A DNA stretch of 64,000 nt from Pandoraea horticolens (GTDB taxonomy: Bacteria > Pseudomonadota > Gammaproteobacteria > Burkholderiales > Burkholderiaceae): NCBI RefSeq assembly GCF_902459555.1, contig NZ_CABPSM010000024.1:1-64000 (forward strand). Reading direction: 5' to 3'. The notes beneath the pieces are model-generated. The model had not been told where the DNA came from. It saw nothing but the letters and a program-made list of their open reading frames with translations, and searched no databases. A program made the translations under genes and the position numbers. Below, in pieces: positions 1 to 9,257 of the stretch (its first letter is position 1; every line of letters starts with the position of its first letter).

Positions 1-72
1 AGATACGCGCAATCTTTACCCGTTGGTCATCGACGATCGTCCCTTGCAAAACGGGTGGAGTCCATAGATACG

Positions 73-3045
73 CTAAGCCGGTTGCAGTGGGCGTAGCGGC
101 CGAAACTTGCCGGAGCCGATCCTCGCGCTGCTGCGCCACAGGTAATCACCGGTCAGGTTGATGTGCTCCCAGCCGAGCGGCGACAGATACTGCAACAGGG
201 CGTCATCAACGACGTGGCAATGGCTACGCAACGCGTTCACGGCCCGTTCCGAGTAGACGGTATTCCACAACATGATGGCTGCCGTCACGAGATTGAGGCC
301 GCTGGCCCAGTAGCGCTGCTGCTCGAAACTGCGGTCGCGGATTTCGCCCAACCGGTTGAAGAATACGGCGCGGACCAGCGCGTTGCGGGCTTCGCCCTTG
401 TTCAGTCCGGTATTCACGCGGCGACGCAGTTCGACACTTTGCAGCCAGTCCAGGATGAACAGTGCGCGCTCGATGCGGCCCAGCTCGCGCAGCGCGACGG
501 CCAGGCCGTTCTGGCGCGGATAAGCTGCCGAGCTTTCGGAGCATTAGCGAAGCGGGTCACCGTGCCCTGCCGGATCGAGGTGGCCAGCCGCAGGATTTCA
601 TCCCAGTGGGCACGAATGGCTTTGATGTTCAGCCGCTCATTGCTGAGCATCGGCTTGAGCGCATCATAAGCAGCATCGCCCTTCGGAATATAGAGCTTGG
701 TGTCGCCCAGGTCGCGGATTCGCGGTGCGAAGCGGAAGCCCAACAGGTGCATCAGTGCGAAGACGTGATCGGTGAAGCCCGCCGTATCGGTATAGTGTTC
801 CTCGATACGCAAATCGGATTCGTGATACAGCAGGCCGTCGAGCACGTAGGTCGAATCGCGCACGCCGACGTTCACGACCTTGGTGTGGAACGGCGCGTAC
901 TGGTCGGAGATGTGAGTGTAGAACGTTCTACCGGGGCTGCTGCCGTATTTCGGGTTGATGTGGCAGGTGCTCTCGGCCTTGCCGCCCGTGCGGAAGTTCT
1001 GGCCGTCCGACGATGAGGTGGTGCCATCACCCCAGTGCCCGGCGAAGGGATGCCGGAACTGTGCGTTGACTAGTTCCGCCAGTGCTGTCGAGTAGGTTTC
1101 GTCTCGGATGTGCCAGGCTTGCAGCCATGCCAGCTTGGCGTAGGTCGTACCGGGACACGATTCGGCCATCTTGGTCAGGCCCAGGTTGATGGCGTCGGCC
1201 AGGATCGTGGTCAGCAGCAGGTTTTTGTCTCTGGCGAGGTCGCCCGACTTCAGGTGCGTGAAATGGCGGGTGAAGCCTGTCCACTCATCGACTTCGAGCA
1301 GCAGTTCGGTGATCTTGACATGCGGCAGGACCATCGCAGTCTGGTCGATCAGCGCCTGCGCGGTGTCGGGCACGGCCGCGTCGAGCGGTGTGATTTTCAG
1401 ACCCGACGCGGTAATGATGGCATCCGGCAACTCGTTGGCCTGTGCCATACGGTTGACGGTAGCGAGTTGCGTCTCCAGCAGCGTGAGTCGCTCGTGCAGG
1501 TACCGGTCGCAGTCGGTGGTCACAGCCAGCGGCAATTCGCCGCCCAACCGGAGGCTGCTGAATTTCTCGGACGGCATCAGATAGTCCTCGAAGTCCTTGA
1601 ACTGACGTGAGCCCTGCACCCAGATGTCGCCGGAGCGCAACGAGTTCTTCAACTCGGACAGCGCGCATAGTGCGTAGTAACGTCGGTCGATGCCGGTGTC
1701 GGTCATCACCAGCTTCTGCCAGCGCGGCTTGATGAACCCGGTCGGCGCGTCGGCGGGCACCTTGCGGGCGTTGTCGCCGTTCATGCCGCGCAGCACCTCG
1801 ATGGCATCGAGCACGTCCCTGGCGGCGGGCGCAGCCCGCAGCTTGAGCACGTCAAGGAAGGCGGGCGCGTAGCGACGCAGCGTGGCGTAGCTCTCGCCGA
1901 TGCGGTGCAGAAAATCGAAGTCCTCGGGCTGTGCGAGCTTCTACACCTCGGTGACGCTCTCGGCGAAGGCATCCCAGGGCATCACGGTTTCGATCGCGGC
2001 GAACGGGTCGCGGCCCGACTGTTTGGCCTCGATCAGCGCCTGTCCAATGCGGCTGAACAGCCGTACCTTGGCGTTGATCGCTTTCCCGGATGCCTGGAAC
2101 TGCTTCTGGTGCTTCTTTCTGGCATCATTGAACAGCTTGCCGATGATGCGATCGTGCAGGTCGATGATTTCGTCAGTGACCGTAGCCGTGCCCTCGATGG
2201 CGAGCGCCACCAGAGTGGCATAACGGCGCCGCGGCTCGAACTTGGCCAGGTCCGCGGGTGTCATCTGACCGCCTTCGCGAGCGATCTTGAGCAGCCGGTT
2301 CTGGTGAACCAGCCGCTCGATGCCGGAAGGCAGGTCGAGCGCTTGCCACACTTTGAGGCGCTCGATGTGCTCCAGCATGTGCCGCGAGTTCGGCTTGATG
2401 GGTGACTGGCGCAGCCAGGTCAGCCAGCTTGTCGTGCCGTTGCCGCGGCGCTTGAGCAGGTCGTCGAGGCGGCCACAGTGCACGTCGGATAACTGGTCGT
2501 CCAGGGTATCGTAGATGCCGCCGGTTGGCGCGGGTGATCGCTTCGGCACAAATGCGCTCGATGACATCCAGCGCCGGCAGGATGATGTGGCGGTGACGCA
2601 GTGAGTCGAGGACACTGCCGGCCAGCACGACGCCTTTGTCGGTCTGCAAGGCCACTTCGATCGTGGCATGGACGGCTTGCCGGTAGTGCGCTAGGCTGAA
2701 CGGCTCCATGCCCAGATATGCCCGCAGTTCGAGCAGGTGTTCGCGCCGGGTTTCTTTGCGCTGCGCGTACTGCGGCCAGCATGCCGGGTCGAGCCGTAGT
2801 TGCCGTCCGATCCATTGCAGCAATAGCGTCGGCACGGCAGCATCGGGGGCAAGCCCTTGGCCAGGGAAGCGCAGCAGGCACAACTGCACCGCGACGCCCA
2901 GGCGGTTGGCGTTACCCCGGCGCAGGCGGATCAGCGACAGGTCGGCTTCGCTCAGTGTGTAGTGACGGATAAGGTCATCTTCGCTGTCGGGCAGGGCCAG
3001 CAGGCTCTCGCGCTCGGCGGTAGACAAGATCGAACGGCGGGGCAT
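73..3045 (-). pseudogene. tnpA: Tn3-family transposase, multiply disrupted
   Basis: This is the remains of a full-length Tn3-family transposase of about 990 residues, the enzyme that makes replicative cointegrates. The start ATG at 3045 opens an N-terminal DUF4158-type region, beginning MPRRSILSTAERESLL, that stays in frame to about 2520. There the frame shifts and continues to an in-frame TAG at 1941-1943. The same frame resumes beyond that stop and carries the DDE-domain region to about 560. Two further shifts between about 560 and 520 restore the conserved C-terminus with [19 protein letters not shown] and [13 protein letters not shown], ending at 73. At least three frameshifts and one stop make it inactive. 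The last bases before the stop (about 40-77, ending ACGCTAAG) resemble the inner end of a Tn3 terminal inverted repeat. I found no convincing partner repeat, so the transposon ends are not fixed. Confidence 0.92.
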
Positions 3046-3047
3046 CG

Positions 3048-3598
3048 TCAGTCGTCCGTTTTCAGATATTGATAAAGGGTTTCGCGGCTGATGCCGAACT
3101 CGCGGGCAAGCTGCGCCTTCTTCTCGCCGGCGGCGGCCCTGCGCCGCAGTTCAGCCGCGCGCTCCGGCGCGAGCGCCTTCTTCCGGCCCCGGTAAGCCCC
3201 TCTCTGCCGGGCTAGCGCGATGCCCTCGCGCTGTCGCTCGCGGATGAGCGCGCGCTCGAACTCGGCAAACGCACCCATTACCGAGAGCAACAGGTTCGCC
3301 ATCGGCGAGTCCTCGCCGGTGAAGGTCAGGCACTCTTTGACGAACTCGATACGCACGCCGCGCTGGGTGAGACCCTGCACCAGGCGGCGCAGATCGTCCA
3401 GGTTGCGCGCCAGGCGGTCCATACTGTGCACCACCACCGTGTCGCCATCGCGCACGAATGTCAGAGCTGCGGGCGCCGAGTATCCTTGCCCGACGCCTTG
3501 TCGGTGAATACCTTGTCCAAGGGGACATGTTCGAGTTGCCGTTCCGGATTCTGGTCGAGGCTGCTGACGCGGATATAGCCGATGCGCTGACCGTGCAA
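3048..3598 (-). pseudogene. tnpR: Tn3-type serine resolvase, frameshifted
   Basis: This is a serine recombinase that would resolve Tn3 cointegrates. The N-terminal piece starts at a TTG (3596-3598), reads [20 protein letters not shown] with the expected catalytic serine region, and runs into a stop after RPQL. The rest lies in another frame and has TFVRDGDTVVVHSMDRLARN, the FAEFERALIRERQREG segment and a C-terminal HTH (KKAQLAREFGISRETLYQYL). The residues usually between RPQL and TFVR (about EAL) are missing, so a short out-of-frame deletion near 3475 is the likely lesion. It lies 2 bp upstream of the tnpA start on the same strand, the usual resolvase-transposase order. A start at 3653 in the second frame would give an ORF, but it lacks the catalytic N-terminus. 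Confidence 0.88.
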
Positions 3599-3746
3599 GA
3601 TGCTCTCCTGGGGGCTGATGTGTCAGGCTGAAATCTATAACCCTCATTCGCATGCGTCAATTAAAACCGGATGCAACTCTATGCTGACGCCGGGGAATCG
3701 ACAAGGCTGACGTCAAACTGGGGTATGGCTCAGTCTGACACTTTGC
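3599..3746. promoter_or_regulatory. Possible res site and tnpR promoter region
   Basis: The 148 bp between tnpR and the rightward promoter hold no gene. Tn3 elements of this arrangement carry their resolution site here. TGTCAGG near 3619 and TGCGTCA near 3653 could be resolvase half-sites, but I could not delimit the three subsites. The assignment rests mostly on position. Confidence 0.3.
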
Positions 3747-3775
3747 TTGACCGATTCAATGTTAATCACTACGAT
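3747..3775 (+). promoter_or_regulatory. Sigma-70-like promoter for the passenger genes
   Basis: TTGACC (3747-3752) and TACGAT (3770-3775) are separated by 17 bp. This matches the sigma-70 consensus at five and four positions. It would start transcription about 30 bp before the DUF2807-type gene and could drive that gene and the toxin-antitoxin pair. Confidence 0.5.
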
Positions 3776-3814
3776 CGGTAAAATATCGAAACTCATCGGA
3801 AAGGATCGCACCCG

Positions 3815-4516
3815 ATGGACATCTTCCGCCCACCCGCGACGAGCGACCAAAAGGACTCGGCCTGGGAGCGCATTGAGAACTACGTCAAGGAGGAACGGCC
3901 GCTCCAGCTGATCCGCAAGATCGTCGTCAAAGGGGCGGTCGATGTGGTGTTCCGACGCTGCGACAAACCGATGCTTATCGTGGCCGGTGAGATGGCCGAC
4001 GCGGTGGCGTCGGTCAAGACCTACGTCAACGGCGGAAAGCTGGTGATCGAACGAGAAGGCATGACCATCAGCTTCGGCAACAGTCACATGACGTTCCACG
4101 GCTCGGTCGGGTCGTTCGTGATGGGCGACATCGTGAACGGCAAGCCGATGGGTACGAGCATCAGCCAAGGCAAGGTGGTCGTGGGCGTCGCACTGCCCGA
4201 GGCACCGGCCGTCAAGATCAAGGGTAGCGGCGACGTCACCCTGCTCGATCTGCGGCAAGCTGGTTTGGACCTCGAAATCGAAGGCTCAGGCGACATCACC
4301 GCCTATGGGCAAGTCGCACACCTGGAAGTCGAAATCGCCGGCTCCGGTGACATCCTGGTGCGAGGCAATCCGCCGCACCGTGACCACAGCGTTGCCGGCT
4401 CCGGCAAGATCAAGTTCCGACAGGAGGTGCAACATGACAGCAGCAACCAAAGTGCTGACCGCACACGTACCGCTTTCGCTAGCCGACAAGGTGGATCAGA
4501 TCGCTTCACGGCTTGA
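3815..4516 (+). CDS. DUF2807 (GIN-domain) family protein
   Basis: A 233-residue protein whose middle (about residues 50-205) has the repetitive beta-strand pattern of the DUF2807 'head GIN' domain. The recurring signature is GSGD/GSGK: IKGSGDVTL, IEGSGDITAY, IAGSGDILV and VAGSGKIKF. These domains form right-handed beta-helix-like folds, and their biochemical role is mostly unknown. No signal peptide or membrane segment is visible, unusual for a family often linked to the cell surface, so it may be cytoplasmic. The ATG at 3815 has AAAGGA about 10 bp upstream. The last 83 bp overlap the antitoxin gene in another frame, so the C-terminal tail after KIKFRQEV may be a non-native extension. It sits directly beside the Tn3 res/tnpR region and is probably transposon cargo. 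Why a transposon would carry it is unclear. Confidence 0.75.
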   Translation: MDIFRPPATSDQKDSAWERIENYVKEERPLQLIRKIVVKGAVDVVFRRCDKPMLIVAGEMADAVASVKTYVNGGKLVIEREGMTISFGNSHMTFHGSVGSFVMGDIVNGKPMGTSISQGKVVVGVALPEAPAVKIKGSGDVTLLDLRQAGLDLEIEGSGDITAYGQVAHLEVEIAGSGDILVRGNPPHRDHSVAGSGKIKFRQEVQHDSSNQSADRTRTAFASRQGGSDRFTA

Positions 4517-4700
4517 ACGCTCGCGCGGATGGATTATGAAACAGGCGCTTTCCGCCTGGATCGCTCAGGAAGAGGAGCGCGACCGACTGACCCAAGAAGC
4601 GCTGGCTGACGTAGACGCCGGCCACGTCATCGACCACCAGGCCGTGCAAGCTTGGGCGGATAGCCTTGGCACCGACAAGCCACTGCCGGTGCCGCGTTGA
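4434..4700 (+). CDS. Ribbon-helix-helix antitoxin (CopG/ParD type)
   Basis: An 88-residue protein with an N-terminal ribbon-helix-helix: VLTAHVPLSLADKVDQIAS, then RSRGWIMKQALSAWIAQEEE. In the family the ribbon binds operator DNA as a dimer, and the C-terminal tail (about residues 50-88) wraps and neutralises the partner toxin. The start at 4434 is set by CAGGAGG at 4421-4427. The stop TGA (4698-4700) shares one base with the toxin ATG, so the two are translationally coupled. The gene overlaps the end of the DUF2807-type gene and could be transcribed with it. Toxin-antitoxin modules beside the resolvase are a known feature of Tn3-family elements, where they may stabilise the transposon. Confidence 0.85.
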   Translation: MTAATKVLTAHVPLSLADKVDQIASRLERSRGWIMKQALSAWIAQEEERDRLTQEALADVDAGHVIDHQAVQAWADSLGTDKPLPVPR

Positions 4701-4975
4701 TGGAGCTGAAGTGGACCAGCAAGGCGCTTGCCGATTTGGCGCGCTTGTATGCATTCCTGGCTCTGGTGAACAAACCCGCCGCCGCGCGAGCGGTGCAGGC
4801 GCTGACCAGGGCCCCGACCATTCTGCTGACCAACCCACGCATCGGCGAGCAACTGTTTCAATTCGAGCCGCGCGGGGTACGGCGAATTCTGGTCGGGGAG
4901 TACGAGATTCGCTACGAAATTCAGGGTTCGATCATCTACGTGCTGCGGCTGTGGCATACCCGAGAGGACCGCTGA
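4700..4975 (+). CDS. ParE/RelE-superfamily toxin
   Basis: A 91-residue protein of the RelE/ParE toxin fold. It begins MELKWTSKALADLARLYAFL and has the family C-terminus RRILVGEYEIRYEI followed by IYVLRLWHTRED. ParE members poison DNA gyrase and RelE members cut mRNA on ribosomes. The sequence, including the RLWHxRE ending, looks closer to ParE, but the target cannot be settled by reading. The ATG at 4700 overlaps the antitoxin stop (TGATG), so translation is coupled. An in-frame TTG at 4697 is a less likely start. The pair looks intact although tnpA and tnpR beside it are dead, consistent with selection for keeping an active toxin-antitoxin module after the transposon decayed. Confidence 0.85.
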   Translation: MELKWTSKALADLARLYAFLALVNKPAAARAVQALTRAPTILLTNPRIGEQLFQFEPRGVRRILVGEYEIRYEIQGSIIYVLRLWHTREDR

Positions 4976-4977
4976 AA

Positions 4978-5320
4978 TGGCTCTGCCACCAACCTACTAT
5001 GACTTCGTGCGCAAGTTGCGCCCACCCTGGTTGAGAAGGGGGAGCAGGACGCAGCCGAGTTGCTGAGTGGCTCGAACCCGCCACAAGCCATTCATAGCGT
5101 GGACGACTACGACAGCCGGTTTCCGCAGTACATCGAACAACTGAATGCGGAGACCCTTGGATACGGCGCCGACCATCCTGGCGTCAGCGTCGAAACAATG
5201 CCGTCATTCCTTGCCGGTGGACCACCGCAGGCTAAGGCTTACCTCGCCAGTCTTTATGCCACGGTGAACAACGGACAACACACGTCCTTCGCCAAGCAAT
5301 TCAGTAGCTTGGCCTGTTGA
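4978..5320 (+). pseudogene. Small hypothetical gene, frameshifted
   Basis: A second small gene starts at the ATG at 4978, two bases after the toxin stop, and reads MALPPTYYDFVRKL. The frame is lost near 5020. A different frame then continues TLVEKGEQDAAELLSGSNPPQ to a stop at 5320. Joining the frames gives about 113 residues with no recognised domain. Compositional continuity and position suggest one gene broken by a frameshift, perhaps a third passenger of the transposon. A shorter intact gene starting at 5060 cannot be excluded. Confidence 0.45.
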
Positions 5321-5684
5321 ATACCGAGCCGCTCGGCTTGATGCGGCCACTCCCACACGCTGGGTTACTGCAGCAGAACCTGGATACTAATAGTTCGAAT
5401 AGTTGGCTATGACCGGCGGGTGTGGCCCACTGGTGGTTCGGCGCCAGGCAATGCGTCGGCGGCCCAAGCGGCGCGGCCGACGCACCACGACGTTACGCGC
5501 CTGCGCTAAATGCCGCCACGCCCTAGTACGACTGTTCAGGGTTGTGCCATTTGCGGAATCGCGGATGCTTGAGCCCTGTCTCGTCGGGCGTGGTTGAATA
5601 ATGATTTGTTGCGAAAAGCAGAAAGCGGAACGCGAATCGGGGAACAGGAAATCGACATAGTCTGCTTGACGATTCGCGGCGTCG
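5321..5684. other. Intergenic region without a supported gene
   Basis: About 360 bp separate the transposon passengers from the poly-C tract. Short reading frames exist on both strands, but none has a convincing ribosome site or recognisable product. No terminal inverted repeat of the Tn3 element was identified here. Confidence 0.5.
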
Positions 5685-5700
5685 CCCCCCCCCCCCCCCC
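5685..5700 (+). repeat. Homopolymeric tract of 16 C
   Basis: Sixteen consecutive C residues end 26 bp before the ATG of the lectin-like gene. The tract lies just upstream of the ribosome site (GAGGA at 5715-5719), in the 5' leader or promoter spacer. Tracts this long are slippage-prone and are used for phase variation in other bacteria. Confidence 0.85.
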
Positions 5701-5726
5701 GCCAACCGGACCATGAGGACTGCTTT

Positions 5727-7451
5727 ATGACCAAGAATGATCAGACTGCATCCATAGATCAATCCGTAGATCTGACTTATGCCGCCATCTCATACGTCCC
5801 GAAATTCTACATCCTGGCGTATGCGGACCGCTCCGGGAATAAACAGCTTGATGTCGATTATGGAAATGAAGACCCGGATCACCTGCCCCCCACACTCTCT
5901 GCGTCCCTTAATGGTTATCCCGCGATGGCCATGTACAATGGGGTGGTGCACCTGACGCATCAAGCCTCAAGTACCAATCACACGCTTTGGCACATGACAT
6001 TCGATGGGACGAACTGGTCAGAAGACACCCAGGTCCCCAATGTTTATATGAATGAATCTCCGGGGATGGCCGTATTTAATGGAAACCTGTATGTGGCACA
6101 TCAGGGCTCCGACAGTACAAATACTGCGAATACGCTTTGGTATACCGTAACTAACGGCAGGGCCTGGTCGCAGGACAAAAATATCCCCGGCGTTCAATTG
6201 AATGGCTCGCCCGCGATGGCCGTTTTCGACAGCACGCTTTACTTGTTTTTTCAAAGTGTCGACGGTTACCTTTGGTACACGACGACGACGGACGGGACGA
6301 ATTGGTCGTCTCAAGCGCAGGTCCAAGGCGTTTCCATGCGCAATTCTCCCTCAGCGGCCGTTCGCGACGGTCTCCTTTACGTGGCATACCATAATAGCGA
6401 TGATGCGAGCATCGGTTACTCAACATACAATGGAAACGAGCTAGCGGACTGGTCGTCACCCTCGACCGTCGGGGGGCAAGCTTCGGAACGCCCCATTGCC
6501 GACGGGAGCTCCCCCGCGTTGTACCTGGATACCATCACTAACCATCTTATGGTGGCCTATCCCGATGCGTCCGGTTTCGACGTCGAGTGTTCCGTGGCGC
6601 CTTCCGAGTCTGTGCCCCCATCCGTGGATCCGACGGTTGCCTCCGTCATCTATAATTCGAACTTGATCCAGGCGTATGCGGACTGCACCGGGAATCAGGC
6701 ACTCAATGTCGTGTATGGGGATAAGCAAACGACCCAAGCACTCTTGGCGTTCCTTAATGGTTACCCCGCGATGGCCGTTTTCAACGGGGTGGTACACCTG
6801 ACGCATCAGACCTCCGGTACCGACCACGTGCTTTGGCACACGACATACGATGGGACGAGCTGGTCGTTAGAAACTATCATCCCCAACGTTTCTTTGAATG
6901 AATCTCCGGGGATGGCCGTATTCAATGGAAACCTGTATCTGGCGCATCAGGGCTCCGACACTATAGGTACTGCGAACACTCTTTGGTATACGGTATTCGA
7001 TGGGAAAGCTTGGTCTCAGGACACGAACATCTCCGGCGTTAAGCTGAATGGTTCGCCCGCGATGGCTGTTTTCAACAACGTTCTTTACCTGTTTTTTCAA
7101 GGTACCGATGGCTCCAGCCTTTGGTATACGACGACGTCAGACGGGAAGAATTGGTCGCCTCAATCGCAGGTCCCCGGCGTTTCCATGCGCAACTCCCCCT
7201 CTGCGGCCGTTCGCGACGACATGCTCTACGTCGCGTACCATAACAAAGACGGCCCTTCCATCTGGTACGTAATGTACGGCGGGAAGTGGTCACAGCCCTC
7301 GCTCGTCGGCGGGCCAACGACTGACATAGACCATATAAGCGACCGTTGTTCCCCGACGTTATACGAGGATAACGCTGGTAATCTGATGGTGACCTATACC
7401 AGCGCGCAGGCTTACGACTTCGTAGTTTCCGTGGTGCCCCCCGAGGAGTGA
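5727..7451 (+). CDS. Beta-propeller lectin-like protein, duplicated
   Basis: A 574-residue protein with two similar halves, about residues 27-294 and 310-571, about 282 residues (846 bp) apart. Each half has five to six blades of about 48-50 residues with a repeated core such as GSPAMAVFNxxLYLFFQG, LWYTTTxDGxNWSxQ and VPGVSMRNSPSAAV. The LWYT-DG-NWS motif is typical of sialidase-like or fucose-lectin-like beta-propellers in which each blade can bind sugar. The two halves could make a double propeller or one large one. There is no signal peptide or membrane segment, so export would need another route or cell lysis. The ATG at 5727 has GAGGA 8 bp upstream. GC content is visibly lower than in the efflux operon, which suggests transfer. 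It is flanked by a decayed transposon and an IS6 scar. The specific sugar is unknown, and a glycosidase is less likely because no catalytic set is apparent. Confidence 0.75.
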   Translation: MTKNDQTASIDQSVDLTYAAISYVPKFYILAYADRSGNKQLDVDYGNEDPDHLPPTLSASLNGYPAMAMYNGVVHLTHQASSTNHTLWHMTFDGTNWSEDTQVPNVYMNESPGMAVFNGNLYVAHQGSDSTNTANTLWYTVTNGRAWSQDKNIPGVQLNGSPAMAVFDSTLYLFFQSVDGYLWYTTTTDGTNWSSQAQVQGVSMRNSPSAAVRDGLLYVAYHNSDDASIGYSTYNGNELADWSSPSTVGGQASERPIADGSSPALYLDTITNHLMVAYPDASGFDVECSVAPSESVPPSVDPTVASVIYNSNLIQAYADCTGNQALNVVYGDKQTTQALLAFLNGYPAMAVFNGVVHLTHQTSGTDHVLWHTTYDGTSWSLETIIPNVSLNESPGMAVFNGNLYLAHQGSDTIGTANTLWYTVFDGKAWSQDTNISGVKLNGSPAMAVFNNVLYLFFQGTDGSSLWYTTTSDGKNWSPQSQVPGVSMRNSPSAAVRDDMLYVAYHNKDGPSIWYVMYGGKWSQPSLVGGPTTDIDHISDRCSPTLYEDNAGNLMVTYTSAQAYDFVVSVVPPEE

Positions 7452-7657
7452 GCGCCGCGGACCTGAATTCGAAATGAAATGCTAAGCAGTCTCATTTGAT
7501 GACTGCATTCGGCCCCCCAACATCGCGTTCGGTCCCAGACTTTCCGTGCGTTCCCTCTCCCTTTGTCATCGCGTCGCCAGCCGGGCCGGTTCATCCGGGC
7601 GCTTTGCGCCGCTCGATTGATGGCAAGCTCTACACACCCTCGAGGAATCTTCGCCTA

Positions 7658-8192
7658 CTACGACGAGTTGCTTCGCACGTGCTCAGCGCGGTTGTTGACT
7701 CGGGCCGCGGCTTTGACGAACACATGCCTGACGTTGACCAAATCCGGGATATCGGCTTTGGCCGCCGCATAGCTGCGAAGTTGATCGGGAACGATCTTGC
7801 GTGGCACCGGGTTCGAGCGCAGCACGCGCTTGAAGAAACGTTTGGCGCCGCCTTGTCGCGCCGCTTCTGCAGCAGGATGTCCAGTTGCGCGCCGTGCTCG
7901 TCGACGGCGCGCCACAGCAGGTACGGTTGACCACGCAGGCTCACGAACATCTCATCGAGGTGCCACGTGTCCCCCGGCTTACGGCGCGCCGCTTTCGCCC
8001 TGTGCGCAAAGCCTGCGCCAACTTCTCGCACCAGCGGCGGATCGTCTCATAGCTGACTGCCACTCCGCGCTCGAACAGCAACTCTTCGATGTCGCGCAGA
8101 CTGAGCTGGAACCGGAAGTACCAACGCACCGCATGGCTGATGACTGACGAAGGGAAACGGTCGCCATCATAAAGCGATTTCGATTTTCTCAT
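7658..8192 (-). mobile_element. IS6-family transposase remnant
   Basis: This is a decayed DDE transposase of the IS6 (IS26-like) family. The start at 8192 gives FPSSVISHAVRWYFRFQLSLRDIEELL and SYETIRRWCEK. The frame then shifts near 8030 to AHRAKAARRKPGDTWHLDEMFVSLRGQPYLLWRAV, which holds the first catalytic Asp, and shifts again near 7880 to KRFFKRVLRSNPVPRKIVPDQLRSY. The match ends at RVNNRAE near 7660, so the last catalytic Glu region and the C-terminus are missing. Two frameshifts plus the truncation make it inactive. No terminal repeats were found. It separates the lectin-like gene from the HTH-repeat pseudogene. Confidence 0.85.
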
Positions 8193-8201
8193 CGCTTCAT
8201 G

Positions 8202-8358
8202 TTACGCGAACTCCACGCCAACGTGACAATGCCAGCTCGTGTCCAGCGCCCAGACCCGGTTAGCCCGGTCGATCCTCATGCCGCGCAGCAGGTACGGCCA
8301 GACTTTGTGCTGCGCGTTGCGTCGGCTCGTGCTGGGCTTGCAGTACAGCGCCTGCCGT
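8202..8358 (-). mobile_element. IS3-family orfB fragment
   Basis: About 50 codons of an IS3-family transposase in one frame: CERQALYCKPSTSRRN, then HKVWPYLLRGMRIDRANRVWALDTS. This is the segment just before the first catalytic Asp of OrfB. It starts right at the stop codon of the HTH-repeat pseudogene and ends near the IS6 remnant, so it is a scar of nested insertions. Confidence 0.65.
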
Positions 8359-9257
8359 TCACATAGGCCGCGTGCCAGCTTTGCGGAGCCGGTTCTCGCC
8401 GAATGGGGTGAGGCTGCCGTCGGCACGAAGATATCTTCTCAGTGCCGCAGCCGGGACATTGTCCCGCCTGGCCACGCCGTCGAATCCACCCGCAGCCTCA
8501 ATCCCCGCCTGGCCGAGGGCCTTCCACTCCCGCAACATTTCGAGGGTGAGTTCCGAGCCCGGCGGATTGAGCCGGTCCTCGGCGCGCTTCGACAGCGTGC
8601 CGTCTACACGAAGATAACGGTTCAGCGTGCCAGTCGCGATGCTGTACTGCCTGGCCACGCCGGCAAACCCGCCCGCCTTGCCAACCCCCTGCTTGCCGAG
8701 GCGCTGCCATTCCCGCCGCATCTCGGTGGTGACCGCCGTTCCTCCGCGCCCCGTGTCAGTTTCTTTGCGGGGGATTTGGATGGGCGGAGGCATTAAATCA
8801 GCATCGCTGCGAGTGCCTGCGTCCTGTGGCGCCACGCGCTTTCGATCGCTACCGCTGGCATGCGTTTCCTGAGTTTCGGGTTGCGGCGGTCGGTGGGCCG
8901 AGGTCGACGGCATGCCAGAGAACGCACTGCTATGCAAAGCCAATTCGTCTTGCAGGTCCAACGCCCCTTCAAGTATTGCTGCTGTGGAGGGGCGAGACGG
9001 GTGTTGAAGCGGACTCGGCGGCATGTCAGACAACGCACCGGCATGCGATGCCGGTACCCCTGCATGTCCAGCACCACGTCAAGTATTGCTGGTGTTGTGG
9101 GAGACAGGTGTTCCAGCCAGCTCGACAGCATGCCGGATGACTCACTGGCTGGATACACCGCGCGCACGCTGGCGGCCAGCGTGGTCGGCGGCTGTACGCT
9201 CTGTCGGGGCGGTACTGAGGTTGAGTAATGACCACCTCTCACCCTTGGCGTACGATT
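8359..9257 (-). pseudogene. HTH-repeat effector-like protein, frameshifted paralog
   Basis: A paralog of the protein encoded at 54428-56561. It has the same Ser/Pro-rich N-terminal segment (TLAASVRAVYPASESSGM, then ILDVVLDMQG), the basic segment DRKRVAPQDA, and two copies of the roughly 61-residue HTH-like repeat: REWQRLGKQGVGKAGG with GVARQYSIATGTLNRYLR, and REWKALGQAGIEAAGG with GVARRDNVPAAALRRYLR. The C-terminus is NRLRKAGTRPM. One T is missing near 9056 compared with the paralog (GGTACCCC against GGTATCCC). This breaks the frame after VLDMQG, so the N-terminal part and the repeats are in different frames. Restoring the base gives GIPASHAGALSDMPPSPLQ in one frame. The first 15-20 codons are also missing at the border with the GNAT gene; a GTG near 9257 is the only nearby start. 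Function is unknown. The HTH-like repeats suggest nucleic acid binding. Confidence 0.7.

Noticed and set aside
40..77. Complete Tn3 terminal inverted repeat
   Set aside because: Only the inner end (ACGCTAAG) fits and no partner copy was located, so the element borders are left open.
3713..4258. Leftward gene antisense to the DUF2807-type gene
   Set aside because: Its His/Asp/Arg-rich composition is that of a shadow frame, it has no ribosome site, and the rightward frame has domain support and a promoter.
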